A stretch of 64,000 nucleotides of DNA, taken from positions 56,904 to 120,903 of the forward strand of contig NZ_JAEFCD010000012.1 of NCBI RefSeq assembly GCF_016405965.1. Direction: 5' to 3'. This DNA comes from Alteromonas sp. IB21. Lineage in GTDB: Bacteria > Pseudomonadota > Gammaproteobacteria > Enterobacterales > Alteromonadaceae. Made by a program: the position numbers and the translations under genes. Shown one piece after another: positions 27,194 through 36,635 of the stretch (position 1 is its first letter; each line of letters opens with the position of its first letter). The notes under the pieces were generated by a model. That model was not told the origin of the DNA and made no database searches. It was given only the letters and a program-made list of their open reading frames with translations.

Positions 27194-27513
27194 TGTAATC
27201 CTTGAAAAGGTTAATTTTTATCGCAGTGATAAGGGTGTTTGTACCCATCTCAAAAATAGGGGAGAGATCATACCCAGCCTGACTCACAAGTAAATCAATG
27301 AATGAAAATTTCTTCAAACGTAAAAAAAGTTAACAAAAGTAGTTAACAAAACTTTGCAAAGTTGCAACAAAGTCAATAAGATTGAGGAAGATACAACTGG
27401 TCTAACATGTTTAAAACCATTAATTAAACCTGTAAAGAAAATGCACAGCAGGCTACTTTTAAAAGAATTAGGTTTTAAACACAGAATAACAACAATGCTT
27501 GTAGGGAGTAGAG
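27194..27513. promoter_or_regulatory. 320-bp divergent control region between yciK and the lipase gene
   Basis: The region separates two diverging genes. It contains a perfect 14-base palindrome AACTTTGCAAAGTT at 27350-27363 and, just before it, a direct repeat AGTTAACAAAA at 27328-27338 and 27341-27351 (13-base spacing). These could be regulator sites for the lipase gene. No gene or RNA is evident in it. Confidence 0.4.
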
Positions 27514-30111
27514 ATGAGAAAACTCGTATTAAGTTCCAGTGTGGCCCTTGCGCTGGGTCTGGCAGGCTGTGGTGGCTCCGATGAAACCCTTTCCGACATT
27601 CAGGCCGAAACAGAAGTTCAAACCCCATTTTCACGAATCGTTTTTGACCCGGCAACAGGGAACCTAAATATTCCGAACGACCTGCTTATGCTTCCTGGCG
27701 ATGACGGTTTCTTCGATTACACACTAAATATTCCGGTGGCTGACCCTACCGATTTCGCCGACCCGCAAAACGCACTTAACGTTTTAGACGGTTGGTCTAC
27801 GCAACACCCGTTTGTTATCAACGTACAAACGCCTCCGGGTGCGTCGCTTGATGAAAGTACACTAGCATCTGGCGTATTGCTATTTGAAGCGACTCTCGGT
27901 CTTGACCAAAGCGACCCAGACTGCGCACAAGTGTCTACGCCATCAGCGGGTTGTAAGCTTGGTGATCAACTTACCTTTGGCGTTGATTATGTACTTAGTC
28001 TAGCGGACAGCAACACTATTACATTTGTTCCATTAAAACCGCTCAAATCTGCTCAAGGCTACATGCTTGTCATGACCACTGATTTGAAAGATTCCTCTGG
28101 CAAGTCTGTACAAGGTTCAACAACCTGGGACTCAGTTAGACAAGACATTAACTCCAACCCTTTATCAAGCGATGCACAGCTTCAATTGCAGGGCCTAGTA
28201 AATTCATTAGTTAATCCGGTGCTTGGTGCAGGTTATGACCGTGAAGACATTACTTACGTATCTGCCTTCACAACTCAGTCAATAGCTAACTCACTTGATA
28301 CGATCAAAAAGGTGATGATTAGTCGATTTGCACAACTTGCTGCTGGTGGTGACCCTTCAGCACCAACAGCACTTCCAGTCATTACGGTTAGCGACGTTTC
28401 TGCAGCGCCAAATGCGATGGAAGCGCTTGGATTGGTTAACGAGGCAGTTGTTGCAGGCGCGGTTGAGTTGGGTAAGCAAGGTTTACCAGATAACATTCAA
28501 GCTGCCATTGATGCAACTGACTTTAGCGCGTTGGAGACGTGCGCAGGTCTGGGCGGTACGGTGTCTGGTCAGCTCGAATCTCAATGGGGTGCGCTAAATG
28601 ATTTTGCAGTCGGTGTATCTACGGGTATCTTGGCGCAAGCAGGGCCATTCTGCGCAGCACAGCGCTATGAAGGTAACATCGCATTACCTTATTTCCTAGG
28701 TGTACCAAGCGCTGAAAACCCATTAGCACCGGTAAATGACTTCTGGAAAGCAGCGTGTGACAGCGGCATTGTACTAGCCGGCGCACCGCAGGAGCTACTT
28801 GCAAATGCAGAGCCTGGTCCAAATGCAGCTATGTGTTCTTCGCTAGGACTTGCTGACGTTCGAATTAATGGCGAAATGCTTGATAACGCAAGAAACATTA
28901 CTAAATTTAACCCGTATCCACAGCCTACGGGCGGAAACATGGGTACAGAAACGCTAGACGTTCAGGTAACGATCCCAGATCCGGCAATTGCAGGTGCATT
29001 AGGCTTCCCGATTAGTATGCCTGAAGCAGGGTGGCCGGTCGTTATTTTGGCGCACGGCATTACTAGTCAAAAAGAAGACATGCTTGCCATAACGGGAACG
29101 TTGTCGCTGGCAGGTATTGCGTCTGTAGCCATTGACCAACCCTTACACGGTAGCCGCGGCTTTGATTTAAATGGAGATGGTACTGACGACCTTAACGCTA
29201 CATCCGTAAGCGCCACGCACTACATGAACCTCGCAAGTCTGCCTACTGCGCGGGATAATTTGCGCCAAAGTGTATCTGATTTACTTGGTCTACGCTTAGG
29301 TCTAAACGCCGTTGTAGATACCACTGCTGCACAAAACGTTAAGTTTGATATGTCTCGTGTTTCTATCATGGGTGTATCACTTGGTGCGATTACAGGCGGT
29401 AACTTCGCGGCAGTTGCTAACACGTCGATGGGTGGTGACTTAGCGGCGCTTGACGGTATGTTTGCTGTGAGACAAGCTTCGCTCGAATCTCCAGGAGGCG
29501 GCGTGGCGCAATTCTTACTAGAATCTGCTGCTTTTGGCCCATTAATTAAAGGCTTATTGTTGTCTCAGGCATCTGAGGACTTTGTAGCACTGCTTAATCA
29601 GCTGTATGAAACATCTGACGTGAGCGAAGAGCAACTTCGCGCTGCGGTTGCCGTATTCGAAGACAATTTGACGCCAGAGCAAGCAGCTGCTGTTAATGCA
29701 GTGTTCGCTGAATTCGCTTTTGCTGCACAAACAGTCATGGATGCCGGTGATCCAACTAACTACGCTCAGACATTGGGTAGTAATACATCCGTACATATGA
29801 TGACGGTGGTAGGCGATGGTAGCGAGCAAAACCTACCTGATCAGGTGATTCCTGTATCGACAGCATTGCCGCTCTCAGGTCAGCTTCCACTCGCTTCTAC
29901 CATTGGTTTAGAGCAAGTGACTACCACCCAAGGTCCGGGCACAGACCCAATCAGCGGTTTGGTACTGTTCAACAGTGGCGCACATGCATCTAGCTTAAGC
30001 CCAACAGCAAGTGCAGCAGTAACCACCGAGATGCAAAAAGAAGTGGCGGGCTATATTGCTTCTGATGCATTAGCGCTACCAATTTCGGATGAGAGCGTTA
30101 TAGCAAACTAA
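27514..30111 (+). CDS. volA: VolA/Pla-1/cef family extracellular lipase lipoprotein
   Basis: An 865-residue surface lipoprotein of the VolA/Pla-1 family of (lyso)phospholipases, known in Vibrio for releasing fatty acids from lysophosphatidylcholine. The signal peptide ends in lipobox LAGC. The N-terminal part (FDPATGNLNIPNDLLM) and the following Ig-like region fit the family. The alpha/beta-hydrolase domain has the oxyanion segment ILAHGITSQKEDML and the nucleophile elbow GVSLG with Ser near residue 622. AGGGAG lies 5 bases before the ATG. It is a single gene with its own terminator. The gene name is by family resemblance; the substrate has not been tested. Confidence 0.88.
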   Translation: MRKLVLSSSVALALGLAGCGGSDETLSDIQAETEVQTPFSRIVFDPATGNLNIPNDLLMLPGDDGFFDYTLNIPVADPTDFADPQNALNVLDGWSTQHPFVINVQTPPGASLDESTLASGVLLFEATLGLDQSDPDCAQVSTPSAGCKLGDQLTFGVDYVLSLADSNTITFVPLKPLKSAQGYMLVMTTDLKDSSGKSVQGSTTWDSVRQDINSNPLSSDAQLQLQGLVNSLVNPVLGAGYDREDITYVSAFTTQSIANSLDTIKKVMISRFAQLAAGGDPSAPTALPVITVSDVSAAPNAMEALGLVNEAVVAGAVELGKQGLPDNIQAAIDATDFSALETCAGLGGTVSGQLESQWGALNDFAVGVSTGILAQAGPFCAAQRYEGNIALPYFLGVPSAENPLAPVNDFWKAACDSGIVLAGAPQELLANAEPGPNAAMCSSLGLADVRINGEMLDNARNITKFNPYPQPTGGNMGTETLDVQVTIPDPAIAGALGFPISMPEAGWPVVILAHGITSQKEDMLAITGTLSLAGIASVAIDQPLHGSRGFDLNGDGTDDLNATSVSATHYMNLASLPTARDNLRQSVSDLLGLRLGLNAVVDTTAAQNVKFDMSRVSIMGVSLGAITGGNFAAVANTSMGGDLAALDGMFAVRQASLESPGGGVAQFLLESAAFGPLIKGLLLSQASEDFVALLNQLYETSDVSEEQLRAAVAVFEDNLTPEQAAAVNAVFAEFAFAAQTVMDAGDPTNYAQTLGSNTSVHMMTVVGDGSEQNLPDQVIPVSTALPLSGQLPLASTIGLEQVTTTQGPGTDPISGLVLFNSGAHASSLSPTASAAVTTEMQKEVAGYIASDALALPISDESVIAN

Positions 30112-30166
30112 AAAGGTAATTAGTTGTGTAAAATACGATGTAACAACTGCTTACATTTAAAGTAGC

Positions 30167-30193
30167 AAAAGCCGGCCTTGCAGCCGGCTTTTT
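30167..30193 (+). terminator. Rho-independent terminator after the lipase gene
   Basis: AAAAGCCGGC pairs with GCCGGCTTTT across CTTGCA and continues into a T-run. Confidence 0.92.
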
Positions 30194-30353
30194 CGTATAA
30201 AAACTATAATGTTATTTGAATGTCTCATGGTGTTAATGTAGTGTAAAATTTAGGTCGGATCAGTTTGACGATTGCTACTTATTTCACACATAGAAAGGCT
30301 ATGTATGTAGCAAGAGTGAAGGACCTTTTCATTTATTACAGGGATTCAATGCG

Positions 30354-32879
30354 ATGATTAATAAAAATACGTTTACCGCTAAACGAACGCTTATTGCACT
30401 CTCTCTTGCGACGCTGTTGGCGGCTTGTGGAGACAACGACAACGACTTCTCAAACATAGAGCAACCGGCACCAACCCCGCCAACCACGCCAGACCCTACA
30501 CCAGCACCAATTCCAGCATTTTCGCCTGACGGTTCTCTTTCAGCCGATATTAGATGGACGACTTACGGGGTTCCGCATGTTAAAGCGGATAATTTAGAGA
30601 GTATGGCTTACGGCGTTGGTTACGCTTTTGCACGAGATAATCTTTGTGTATTGTCAGATCAAATACTGAAATACAACTCAGAACGCGCCAAATATTATGG
30701 ACCGGACCTAAACCCCGGTAGTGGTGACTCCGAGCACCTTATTAATGACTTTGGCTTTTTGACACTAGGCATAAGAGAGCTGGCCGAAGAGAATTTGCCG
30801 AGACTGTCAGCGAACTCACGAGCTATGTTTCAGGGTTATACCGCGGGCTACAACCGTTATTTAAGCGAAACACCAATTGAAGAGCAAGACCAAAGTTGTG
30901 CCGGCCAGCCATGGGTAACTGAAATAGACAGTGTTGATCTTTTAACCTATTCACTGGGTGTAGCGCTTCTTCCTGGAGCGGCTAATTTCCTTGGGCCAAT
31001 GTTTATTGCTGCACCTGAGGGTGAAAGTTACTTGCCCACACCTGCAGCATCAACAAGCGAGATCGCTGCTTCTGTTAAGATTGCGCCAACTGTGACTTTA
31101 CCTGAGAGAAACCCTCAGGAAATGGGTTCAAATGGATGGGGTCTAGGCAGTGACAAGACAACCAACGGAAAAGGCATGGTTCTTGGAAACCCACATTTTC
31201 CTCATACCGGTAACCTTCGTTTCTGGAATTTTCATGCTCAAGTACCGGGTCATTTAAATGTTACAGGTGGCTCGTTAATGGGTTTGCCAGGTGCAGTTAA
31301 TATTGGGTTTAATGAGAACGTTGCATGGACACATACATTCTCTACAGCCGAACATTTTGTGGTTTATCAACTCACTCTTGATGAAAACGATGAATCTGGC
31401 CTTACCCATGTTGTTGACGGCAATAGACGAACTATTTATGAAAAGCCTCTGCAGATAGATGTTGCTGTAGGTGGTGGGCAGACAATTAAGCTTAATAAAA
31501 CGGCTTACTACACCAACTACGGGCCTATGATAGAAGTGCCAGGTAACTTTGATTGGACGGGGAATAACGCGTTTGCAATAAAAGATGCCAACTTACCCAA
31601 TTTCGATATCGTTGATCATTGGCTTGCCATGAACATGGCAACGTCAATGGATGAATTTAAGCAGGCGTTTAAAGATTATGATGGCGTTATTTTTAATAAC
31701 ACTATGGCGGCTTCTTCTGATGGTCAGGTTTTTTATATTGATGACTCAACCGTTCCTAATTTAACTGAAACAGCGATAGAGCAGCTCACAACAAATCCGT
31801 TGCTTATCCAAACTAAAGCGGCTGCAGGGTTCACGGTTTTACCTGGAAATATTTCTCAGTTTGATTTCGAAGGGCCTGTGCCTTACGACGAAGCGCCAAA
31901 ATACGAAGGTACTGACTCGGTACAAAACTCTAATGATAGCTATTGGCTAACTAATCTCGATTCGCCTATTCTGGTCAGTAACCCGCTTTTCGGTAATGTA
32001 AACAACCAACAATCACTGCGCTCGCGCATGGGTCAACAGTTTATTGAAAATGAAGCTGGGAGCGACGGTACTTTCACGCCAGAGGAAGTAGAAGGTTTGC
32101 TGCTTAATAACAGAAGTTATTTAGCAGAAAATATTTTGCCCTCTTTACTTTCGATATGTGCAGAGCAGGGTGATACTCTAGTAGATGTAGACGGTACCAG
32201 TGTGGATGTATCACAAGCTTGCGCTGCACTTGAGGACTGGGATGGCACAATGAACCTGGCAAGCACAGGAGCCCATGTGTTCAGAGAGTTTGCTTTTCAA
32301 TTTAATCAAGCGCCACAATGGGAAACACCTTTCTCCCTCGATGCGCCTGTCAGCACGCCATCTGGCTTGGTTAAAAACGAAGTTACTCTTCAACATTTAG
32401 CTAGAGCAACCCAGGTTATCGAGCAGGCAGGGGTTGCTTTCGATGCGCCCCTTGGTGATGTGCAGTTTGTTGAGCGTAGTCTTCCTGATGGAACGGCTTC
32501 AGGCATAAAACTGCCGTGGGCTGGCGCGCATAATATTGAGGGTGGCTTTAACGTTTTTGATGTTAGTAGCAATAGAAATGGAACCCTATTGCCTAGACAC
32601 AACTACGAGCCTATTAACAATAGAACTGCGATGAGCGCTGAAGCTAAGGGGTATCACATAAACTATGGCACGAGTTGGGCAATGGTCATTAACTTTACTG
32701 ACAATGGACCAAAAGGACGCGGTATATTGACTTACTCACAATCACGTAAGTATGGCAGTGAGCACTTCTTAGACCAAACTCAACTTTACTCTGAACAACC
32801 GACATTGAGAGATATCTTTTTCACAGAAGAGGAAATTGAAGCCAATAAGATAGAGCAGCTTAACCTATCGTCAGACTAG
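30354..32879 (+). CDS. Penicillin-acylase family N-terminal-nucleophile hydrolase, lipoprotein
   Basis: An 841-residue precursor of the penicillin/acyl-homoserine-lactone acylase family, which hydrolyses amide-linked acyl groups. The lipoprotein signal has lipobox LAAC. The alpha-chain begins around DIRWTTYGVPHVKADNLESM. The expected autocatalytic cleavage is at Gly-Ser in QEMGSNGWGLGSDK, making Ser at about residue 259 the new N-terminal nucleophile. WTHTFSTAEHF and an Asn-rich segment later (SNDSYWLTN) match the beta-chain oxyanion positions. A Pro/Thr-rich linker (PAPTPPTTPDPTPAP) follows the lipobox and probably tethers the enzyme away from the membrane. ACAGGGA lies 9 bases upstream of ATG 30354. 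Substrate specificity, including quorum-signal cleavage, cannot be decided here. Confidence 0.9.
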   Translation: MINKNTFTAKRTLIALSLATLLAACGDNDNDFSNIEQPAPTPPTTPDPTPAPIPAFSPDGSLSADIRWTTYGVPHVKADNLESMAYGVGYAFARDNLCVLSDQILKYNSERAKYYGPDLNPGSGDSEHLINDFGFLTLGIRELAEENLPRLSANSRAMFQGYTAGYNRYLSETPIEEQDQSCAGQPWVTEIDSVDLLTYSLGVALLPGAANFLGPMFIAAPEGESYLPTPAASTSEIAASVKIAPTVTLPERNPQEMGSNGWGLGSDKTTNGKGMVLGNPHFPHTGNLRFWNFHAQVPGHLNVTGGSLMGLPGAVNIGFNENVAWTHTFSTAEHFVVYQLTLDENDESGLTHVVDGNRRTIYEKPLQIDVAVGGGQTIKLNKTAYYTNYGPMIEVPGNFDWTGNNAFAIKDANLPNFDIVDHWLAMNMATSMDEFKQAFKDYDGVIFNNTMAASSDGQVFYIDDSTVPNLTETAIEQLTTNPLLIQTKAAAGFTVLPGNISQFDFEGPVPYDEAPKYEGTDSVQNSNDSYWLTNLDSPILVSNPLFGNVNNQQSLRSRMGQQFIENEAGSDGTFTPEEVEGLLLNNRSYLAENILPSLLSICAEQGDTLVDVDGTSVDVSQACAALEDWDGTMNLASTGAHVFREFAFQFNQAPQWETPFSLDAPVSTPSGLVKNEVTLQHLARATQVIEQAGVAFDAPLGDVQFVERSLPDGTASGIKLPWAGAHNIEGGFNVFDVSSNRNGTLLPRHNYEPINNRTAMSAEAKGYHINYGTSWAMVINFTDNGPKGRGILTYSQSRKYGSEHFLDQTQLYSEQPTLRDIFFTEEEIEANKIEQLNLSSD

Positions 32880-32910
32880 CGTGAGACTGGTATTATAGCG
32901 TAATGAAAAC

Positions 32911-32941
32911 AGCGACTTTGCCGTTAATCGGTAAGGTCGCT
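32911..32941 (+). terminator. Stem-loop between the acylase and sohB genes
   Basis: AGCGACTTTGCCG pairs with CGGTAAGGTCGCT along 13 positions including two G-T pairs, with a TTAAT loop. The trailing T-run is weak (TATTTACG), so termination strength is uncertain. Confidence 0.65.
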
Positions 32942-32996
32942 ATTTACGTAGAGGGTGTGACTTAACGTCACCCGCTTATTTTACTAGGAGTAGAGT

Positions 32997-34019
32997 TTGG
33001 AGTTTTTGTACGAATACGGTTTGTTTGTTGCTAAAGCAGTGACGCTAGTAATTGCTTTCGTAGTGGTTGTTTCAACCATAGTTGGTGTCGCAAGCAAGCA
33101 AAAGCAGGGAAAAGGGCAGCTTGAAATCGTGTCTATTTCAGAGCAGTTAAATGACATCACTAACTACGCTAAGCAGGTTCTGTTAGACAAAAATGCACTG
33201 AAAAAGCTGGCCAAAGAACAGAAAAAAGAAGCGAAAGCCAAGAGTAAAGAAAAAAGCGACGATACCAAAAAATCTCGTATGTATGTAATCGACTTTAAAG
33301 GCTCAATGGATGCGCATGAAGTTGAACACTTACGTGAAGAAATCACGGCTATTCTATGTGTTGCTAGCAAAGAAGATGAAGTGCTGGTTCGCCTTGAAAG
33401 CGGCGGTGGCGTCGTACATGGCTATGGACTCGCAGCGTCACAGCTTCAACGAATTAAAGAAAAAGAGATAAAGCTAACCATTGCTGTAGATAAAGTTGCC
33501 GCAAGCGGTGGCTATATGATGGCGTGCGTAGCCGATAACCTTCTTGCCTCTCAATTCGCATATATCGGGAGCATTGGGGTACTGGCTCAACTCCCCAATT
33601 TTAATAAGTTATTAAAGAAGAACGATATTGAATTCGAACAGCATACCGCGGGTGAATTCAAGCGAACGCTAACGGTATTTGGCGAAAACAACGATGAAGG
33701 TCGCGCAAAATTCAAAGAAGAGATTGAAGAAATTCATGTGCTGTTTAAAGACTTCGTACAAAGTCAGCGCCCAGATATGGATATAGACAAGGTGGCAACC
33801 GGCGAATATTGGCCAGGCATTAAAGCTAAAGCGCTAGGCTTAGTTGACGACATCACTACATCAGATGATTACATCCTTTCTCACTATCCAGCGCGAGAAA
33901 TCTTTAGCGTTAAATATTCAGTGAAAAAGAATGTTGCAGAGAAGCTTGGCATGTCGGCAGCAAATGTTATTGAGCGTGTTTTTATGAAAACCATGAATAA
34001 AGCCCGTCACTGGTTTTAA
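32997..34019 (+). CDS. sohB: SohB inner-membrane signal-peptide-peptidase-like protease
   Basis: A 340-residue S49-family serine protease, close to E. coli SohB. One N-terminal transmembrane segment (VTLVIAFVVVVSTIVG) is followed by a charged, Lys-rich linker and a ClpP-like catalytic domain facing the periplasm. The catalytic Ser lies in KVAASGGYMMACVAD near residue 170; DFKGSMDAHEV, LESGGGVVHGYGLAASQLQR and GSIGVLAQLPNFN are all typical of SohB. The start is the rare codon TTG 32997, supported by AGGAG six bases upstream and by the E. coli-like N-terminus M-E-F-L-Y-E-Y-G-L-F. It precedes the psrA-like gene but with its own spacing of about 105 bases. Confidence 0.95.
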   Translation: MEFLYEYGLFVAKAVTLVIAFVVVVSTIVGVASKQKQGKGQLEIVSISEQLNDITNYAKQVLLDKNALKKLAKEQKKEAKAKSKEKSDDTKKSRMYVIDFKGSMDAHEVEHLREEITAILCVASKEDEVLVRLESGGGVVHGYGLAASQLQRIKEKEIKLTIAVDKVAASGGYMMACVADNLLASQFAYIGSIGVLAQLPNFNKLLKKNDIEFEQHTAGEFKRTLTVFGENNDEGRAKFKEEIEEIHVLFKDFVQSQRPDMDIDKVATGEYWPGIKAKALGLVDDITTSDDYILSHYPAREIFSVKYSVKKNVAEKLGMSAANVIERVFMKTMNKARHWF

Positions 34020-34124
34020 TGTCAAGCTCACGTCTGCGACTGAAAGTTCGGTATCTCGCCGGTTTTTTAATAAGGCAGGCGTGAGTTACGTTTTTCAACC
34101 TACAAGAAAGATAATAAGAAGAAT

Positions 34125-34748
34125 ATGGCACGGCATACTAAAACCGATATATTGGATGCGGCTGAATATTTGTTTTCTCAAAGCGGGTTTACGCAAACTT
34201 CGATGCGAGAAATTACTGCCAGAGCTGAAGTCAATCTTGCATCCGTAAATTACCACTTTGGCAGCAAGAAAAACCTCATTCAAGCGGTTTTTAAGCGCTA
34301 TTTCGACCAGCTTATGCCAGAAGTGAAATCCTGTCTAGCTTTGCTACCGCACATTGAGGGCGTGAAAGGTGTAGAGCAGCTACTTTATTCACTCATCCCA
34401 CCTATGATAAATCTTAATACGCTCTCAGAACAGGGCACAGCAACCTTTGTAAAACTATTAGGGCGCGGGTATAACGAAACGCAGGGGCACTTGCGTAAGT
34501 TTTTAATGAACGATTATGGTGACTGTATCCGTGCGCTCGTTGACGCTATAAGGCGTTGCCTTCCTGAATTACCGGAGGAAGAGCTATTCTGGCGTTTACA
34601 TTTTGCGATGGGTAGCTTTGTGTTTTCTATGGCGTCGAGCCAAGCATTAACAGAGATTGCAGAATCAGATTTTCATAAGCACGTTGATATTGAAGAAGTG
34701 ATTCAGCACCTCGTTCCATTTGTAGCGCAGGGGCTAGCTGGTAAATAG
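34125..34748 (+). CDS. psrA: PsrA-type TetR-family transcriptional regulator
   Basis: A 207-residue TetR-family regulator. The N-terminal helix-turn-helix is TSMREITARAEVNLASVNYHFGSKKNLIQAVF, given in the family form NYHFGSK. The C-terminal half (VKLLGRGYNETQGHLRKFL, ELFWRLHFAMGSFVFSMAS) aligns with Pseudomonas PsrA. In Pseudomonas and related bacteria PsrA controls fatty-acid beta-oxidation genes and responds to long-chain fatty acids. I found no obvious GAAAC-type PsrA palindrome directly upstream. The name is by similarity; confidence is good for the family and fair for the orthologue. Confidence 0.82.
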   Translation: MARHTKTDILDAAEYLFSQSGFTQTSMREITARAEVNLASVNYHFGSKKNLIQAVFKRYFDQLMPEVKSCLALLPHIEGVKGVEQLLYSLIPPMINLNTLSEQGTATFVKLLGRGYNETQGHLRKFLMNDYGDCIRALVDAIRRCLPELPEEELFWRLHFAMGSFVFSMASSQALTEIAESDFHKHVDIEEVIQHLVPFVAQGLAGK

Positions 34749-35006
34749 TACGATCTTTCTTTGATGTTTTTTCTGCGGAATTTGCTCTTTAATTTGGTAA
34801 CATAGCGGACGATTCAAAACCTATAAAAGCGCTGCCTTGAACTAGTTTGATGTAGCGCTTCACGACAAATTACCCAAGCCGACAAGGTGAACATCTGCAA
34901 ATTCACGAACTACTTGTGTTTGTCTATAAATAGTAATTTTGAGTAACGTTCGCGTCTTTCGATAGCGCTTTTTGGCTTTTTTGTCTAATTTTCAACCGGA
35001 GGACTT

Positions 35007-35768
35007 GTGTCTATTACCAATCTAGAACTACAGAATTATCTTGATGGCATGCTTAGGGTCAAAGAAATAAGTGATTATTGCCCTAACGGTTTACAGGTAG
35101 AAGGCGCACGCGATATAGAAACCATCATAACGGGCGTGACTGCATCGCAAGCCTTAGTTGATGCTGCTGTGGAAAAGAATGCTGACGCTATCATTGTCCA
35201 TCACGGCTATTTTTGGAAAGGTGAATCTCAAGTCATTACCGGCATGAAAAAACGTCGTCTCTCAGTACTGCTCGCTAACGATATTAATCTCTACGCTTAT
35301 CACCTTCCTTTAGACGTACACCCTGAATTTGGCAATAACCGTCAACTTGCTGCGCTTTTAGGAATAGTAAATGTAAGTGCGGTCAGTAGCGTTAAGCCAC
35401 TAGGCGTTGTTATGCAGGGAGACCTAGAAGAGTCGGTTGACGGTCAAACCCTACAAACGAAGTTAGCAACGCTATTAGGGCGAGAGGTTCTAATAGAGGG
35501 CCCTGTAACTAAACCTATTTCGACCATAGCATGGTGTACCGGGGGCGGCCAGGGGTTTATTGAACAAGCTGTTGACCTTGGTGTTGACGCGTTTATTACC
35601 GGCGAGGTGTCTGAGCAGACCGTGCATACCGCGCGAGAAATGGGCATTACATTTTTTGCGGCCGGACACCATGCCACCGAACGCTATGGGGTAAAATCTT
35701 TAGGTGAGCACATAGCAGAGCAGTTTGATTTATCTGTTCACTTTATTGATATCAATAATCCTGCTTGA
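35007..35768 (+). CDS. ybgI: Nif3-like dinuclear metal-binding protein (YbgI)
   Basis: A 253-residue protein of the NIF3/YbgI family, toroidal hexamers carrying a two-metal centre in each subunit. Metal ligands are visible in IIVHHGYFWKGE near residue 66 and in FAAGHHATERYGV near the C-terminus; CPNGLQVEG near residue 30 is also characteristic. The start is GTG 35007 with a strong GGAGGA four bases upstream. A cmoM gene follows after 15 bases and is probably cotranscribed. The biochemical role is still unsettled; a GTP cyclohydrolase I type 2 label is sometimes attached but not proven. Confidence 0.93.
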   Translation: MSITNLELQNYLDGMLRVKEISDYCPNGLQVEGARDIETIITGVTASQALVDAAVEKNADAIIVHHGYFWKGESQVITGMKKRRLSVLLANDINLYAYHLPLDVHPEFGNNRQLAALLGIVNVSAVSSVKPLGVVMQGDLEESVDGQTLQTKLATLLGREVLIEGPVTKPISTIAWCTGGGQGFIEQAVDLGVDAFITGEVSEQTVHTAREMGITFFAAGHHATERYGVKSLGEHIAEQFDLSVHFIDINNPA

Positions 35769-35783
35769 TGTAGAGTAAGGTGA

Positions 35784-36527
35784 ATGAATAACGATCGTAT
35801 TTTCGATGGAATCGCTGAAAAATTTTCAAATAATATCTACGGTACAACAAAAGGTAAGCTAAGACATACCTTACTCTGTGATGTGCTTTCGCCTTATGTT
35901 GCAAAACCGCTGCGCGCCCTTGAGATAGGCGGCGGAACAGGGGTGATGACAGCACATTTAGCATCAATGGGACACACGGTTACGCTAACCGATGCGTCTA
36001 AAGATGTGCTCGAACAAGCTACTAGCGTTCTTAATGGGTTAGACAACATTACGATAAGACAGCAGTACCTGCAGGCGATAGAAGACTTAGCTGACTATGA
36101 TTTGGTTGTGTGCCACGCAGTGCTTGAGTGGCTTGACGCGCCTTTTGATGCAATAGACTATATTTTTAACAATATGAAGAGTGGGGCGTGTCTGAGTCTT
36201 AGCTTCTTTAATCAAGATGCAAACTTATTTGCGAATGCCATTTACGGTAACTTTGACTATATCGCTAAAGGCATGAAAGTAAAAAAGCAGGTTAGACTTA
36301 ACCCTAAACAGCCATTAAGTGCGATGCGCGTAGTGGAACACTGCGAGACACTTGGTTTTAAAGTGTTAGAAAAAGCCGGCATTCGATGCTTTCATGATTA
36401 TATGCGCGATGTAAGCCATCAAAGCAGTAAGTTCGACGAACTACTGGCACTGGAACGTCAATATCACAAAACCGCACCATACATGTGGCTTGGCAAATAT
36501 TTTCATCTGGTAATGAAAAAACCATAA
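35784..36527 (+). CDS. cmoM: tRNA 5-carboxymethoxyuridine methyltransferase CmoM
   Basis: A 247-residue class I SAM-dependent methyltransferase close to E. coli CmoM (formerly SmtA), which methylates the carboxyl group of cmo5U34 in tRNA. Matching segments are FDGIAEKFSNNIYGTTKGKL at the N-terminus, the SAM loop EIGGGTGVMTAHLA, VVCHAVLEWLDAP, GNFDYIAKGMKVKKQVRL and CFHDYMRD. TAAGGTG lies before ATG 35784. It is second in a probable operon with ybgI. Nothing in the sequence looks damaged. Confidence 0.93.
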   Translation: MNNDRIFDGIAEKFSNNIYGTTKGKLRHTLLCDVLSPYVAKPLRALEIGGGTGVMTAHLASMGHTVTLTDASKDVLEQATSVLNGLDNITIRQQYLQAIEDLADYDLVVCHAVLEWLDAPFDAIDYIFNNMKSGACLSLSFFNQDANLFANAIYGNFDYIAKGMKVKKQVRLNPKQPLSAMRVVEHCETLGFKVLEKAGIRCFHDYMRDVSHQSSKFDELLALERQYHKTAPYMWLGKYFHLVMKKP

Positions 36528-36635
36528 CATCATTTCGTTGCTCCCATTACTGCAGCCTCTTGGTTTTGATATCCCAAATAAGAAAGAAGCGCAATTTTGG
36601 GAGCGGTTAGATTAGACGCGAAAGGCGGCTACGCT

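Noticed and set aside
34827..34860. AAGCGCT / AGCGCTT inverted repeat between psrA and ybgI as a terminator
   Set aside because: The loop is 20 bases and no T-run follows; it is too weak to call.
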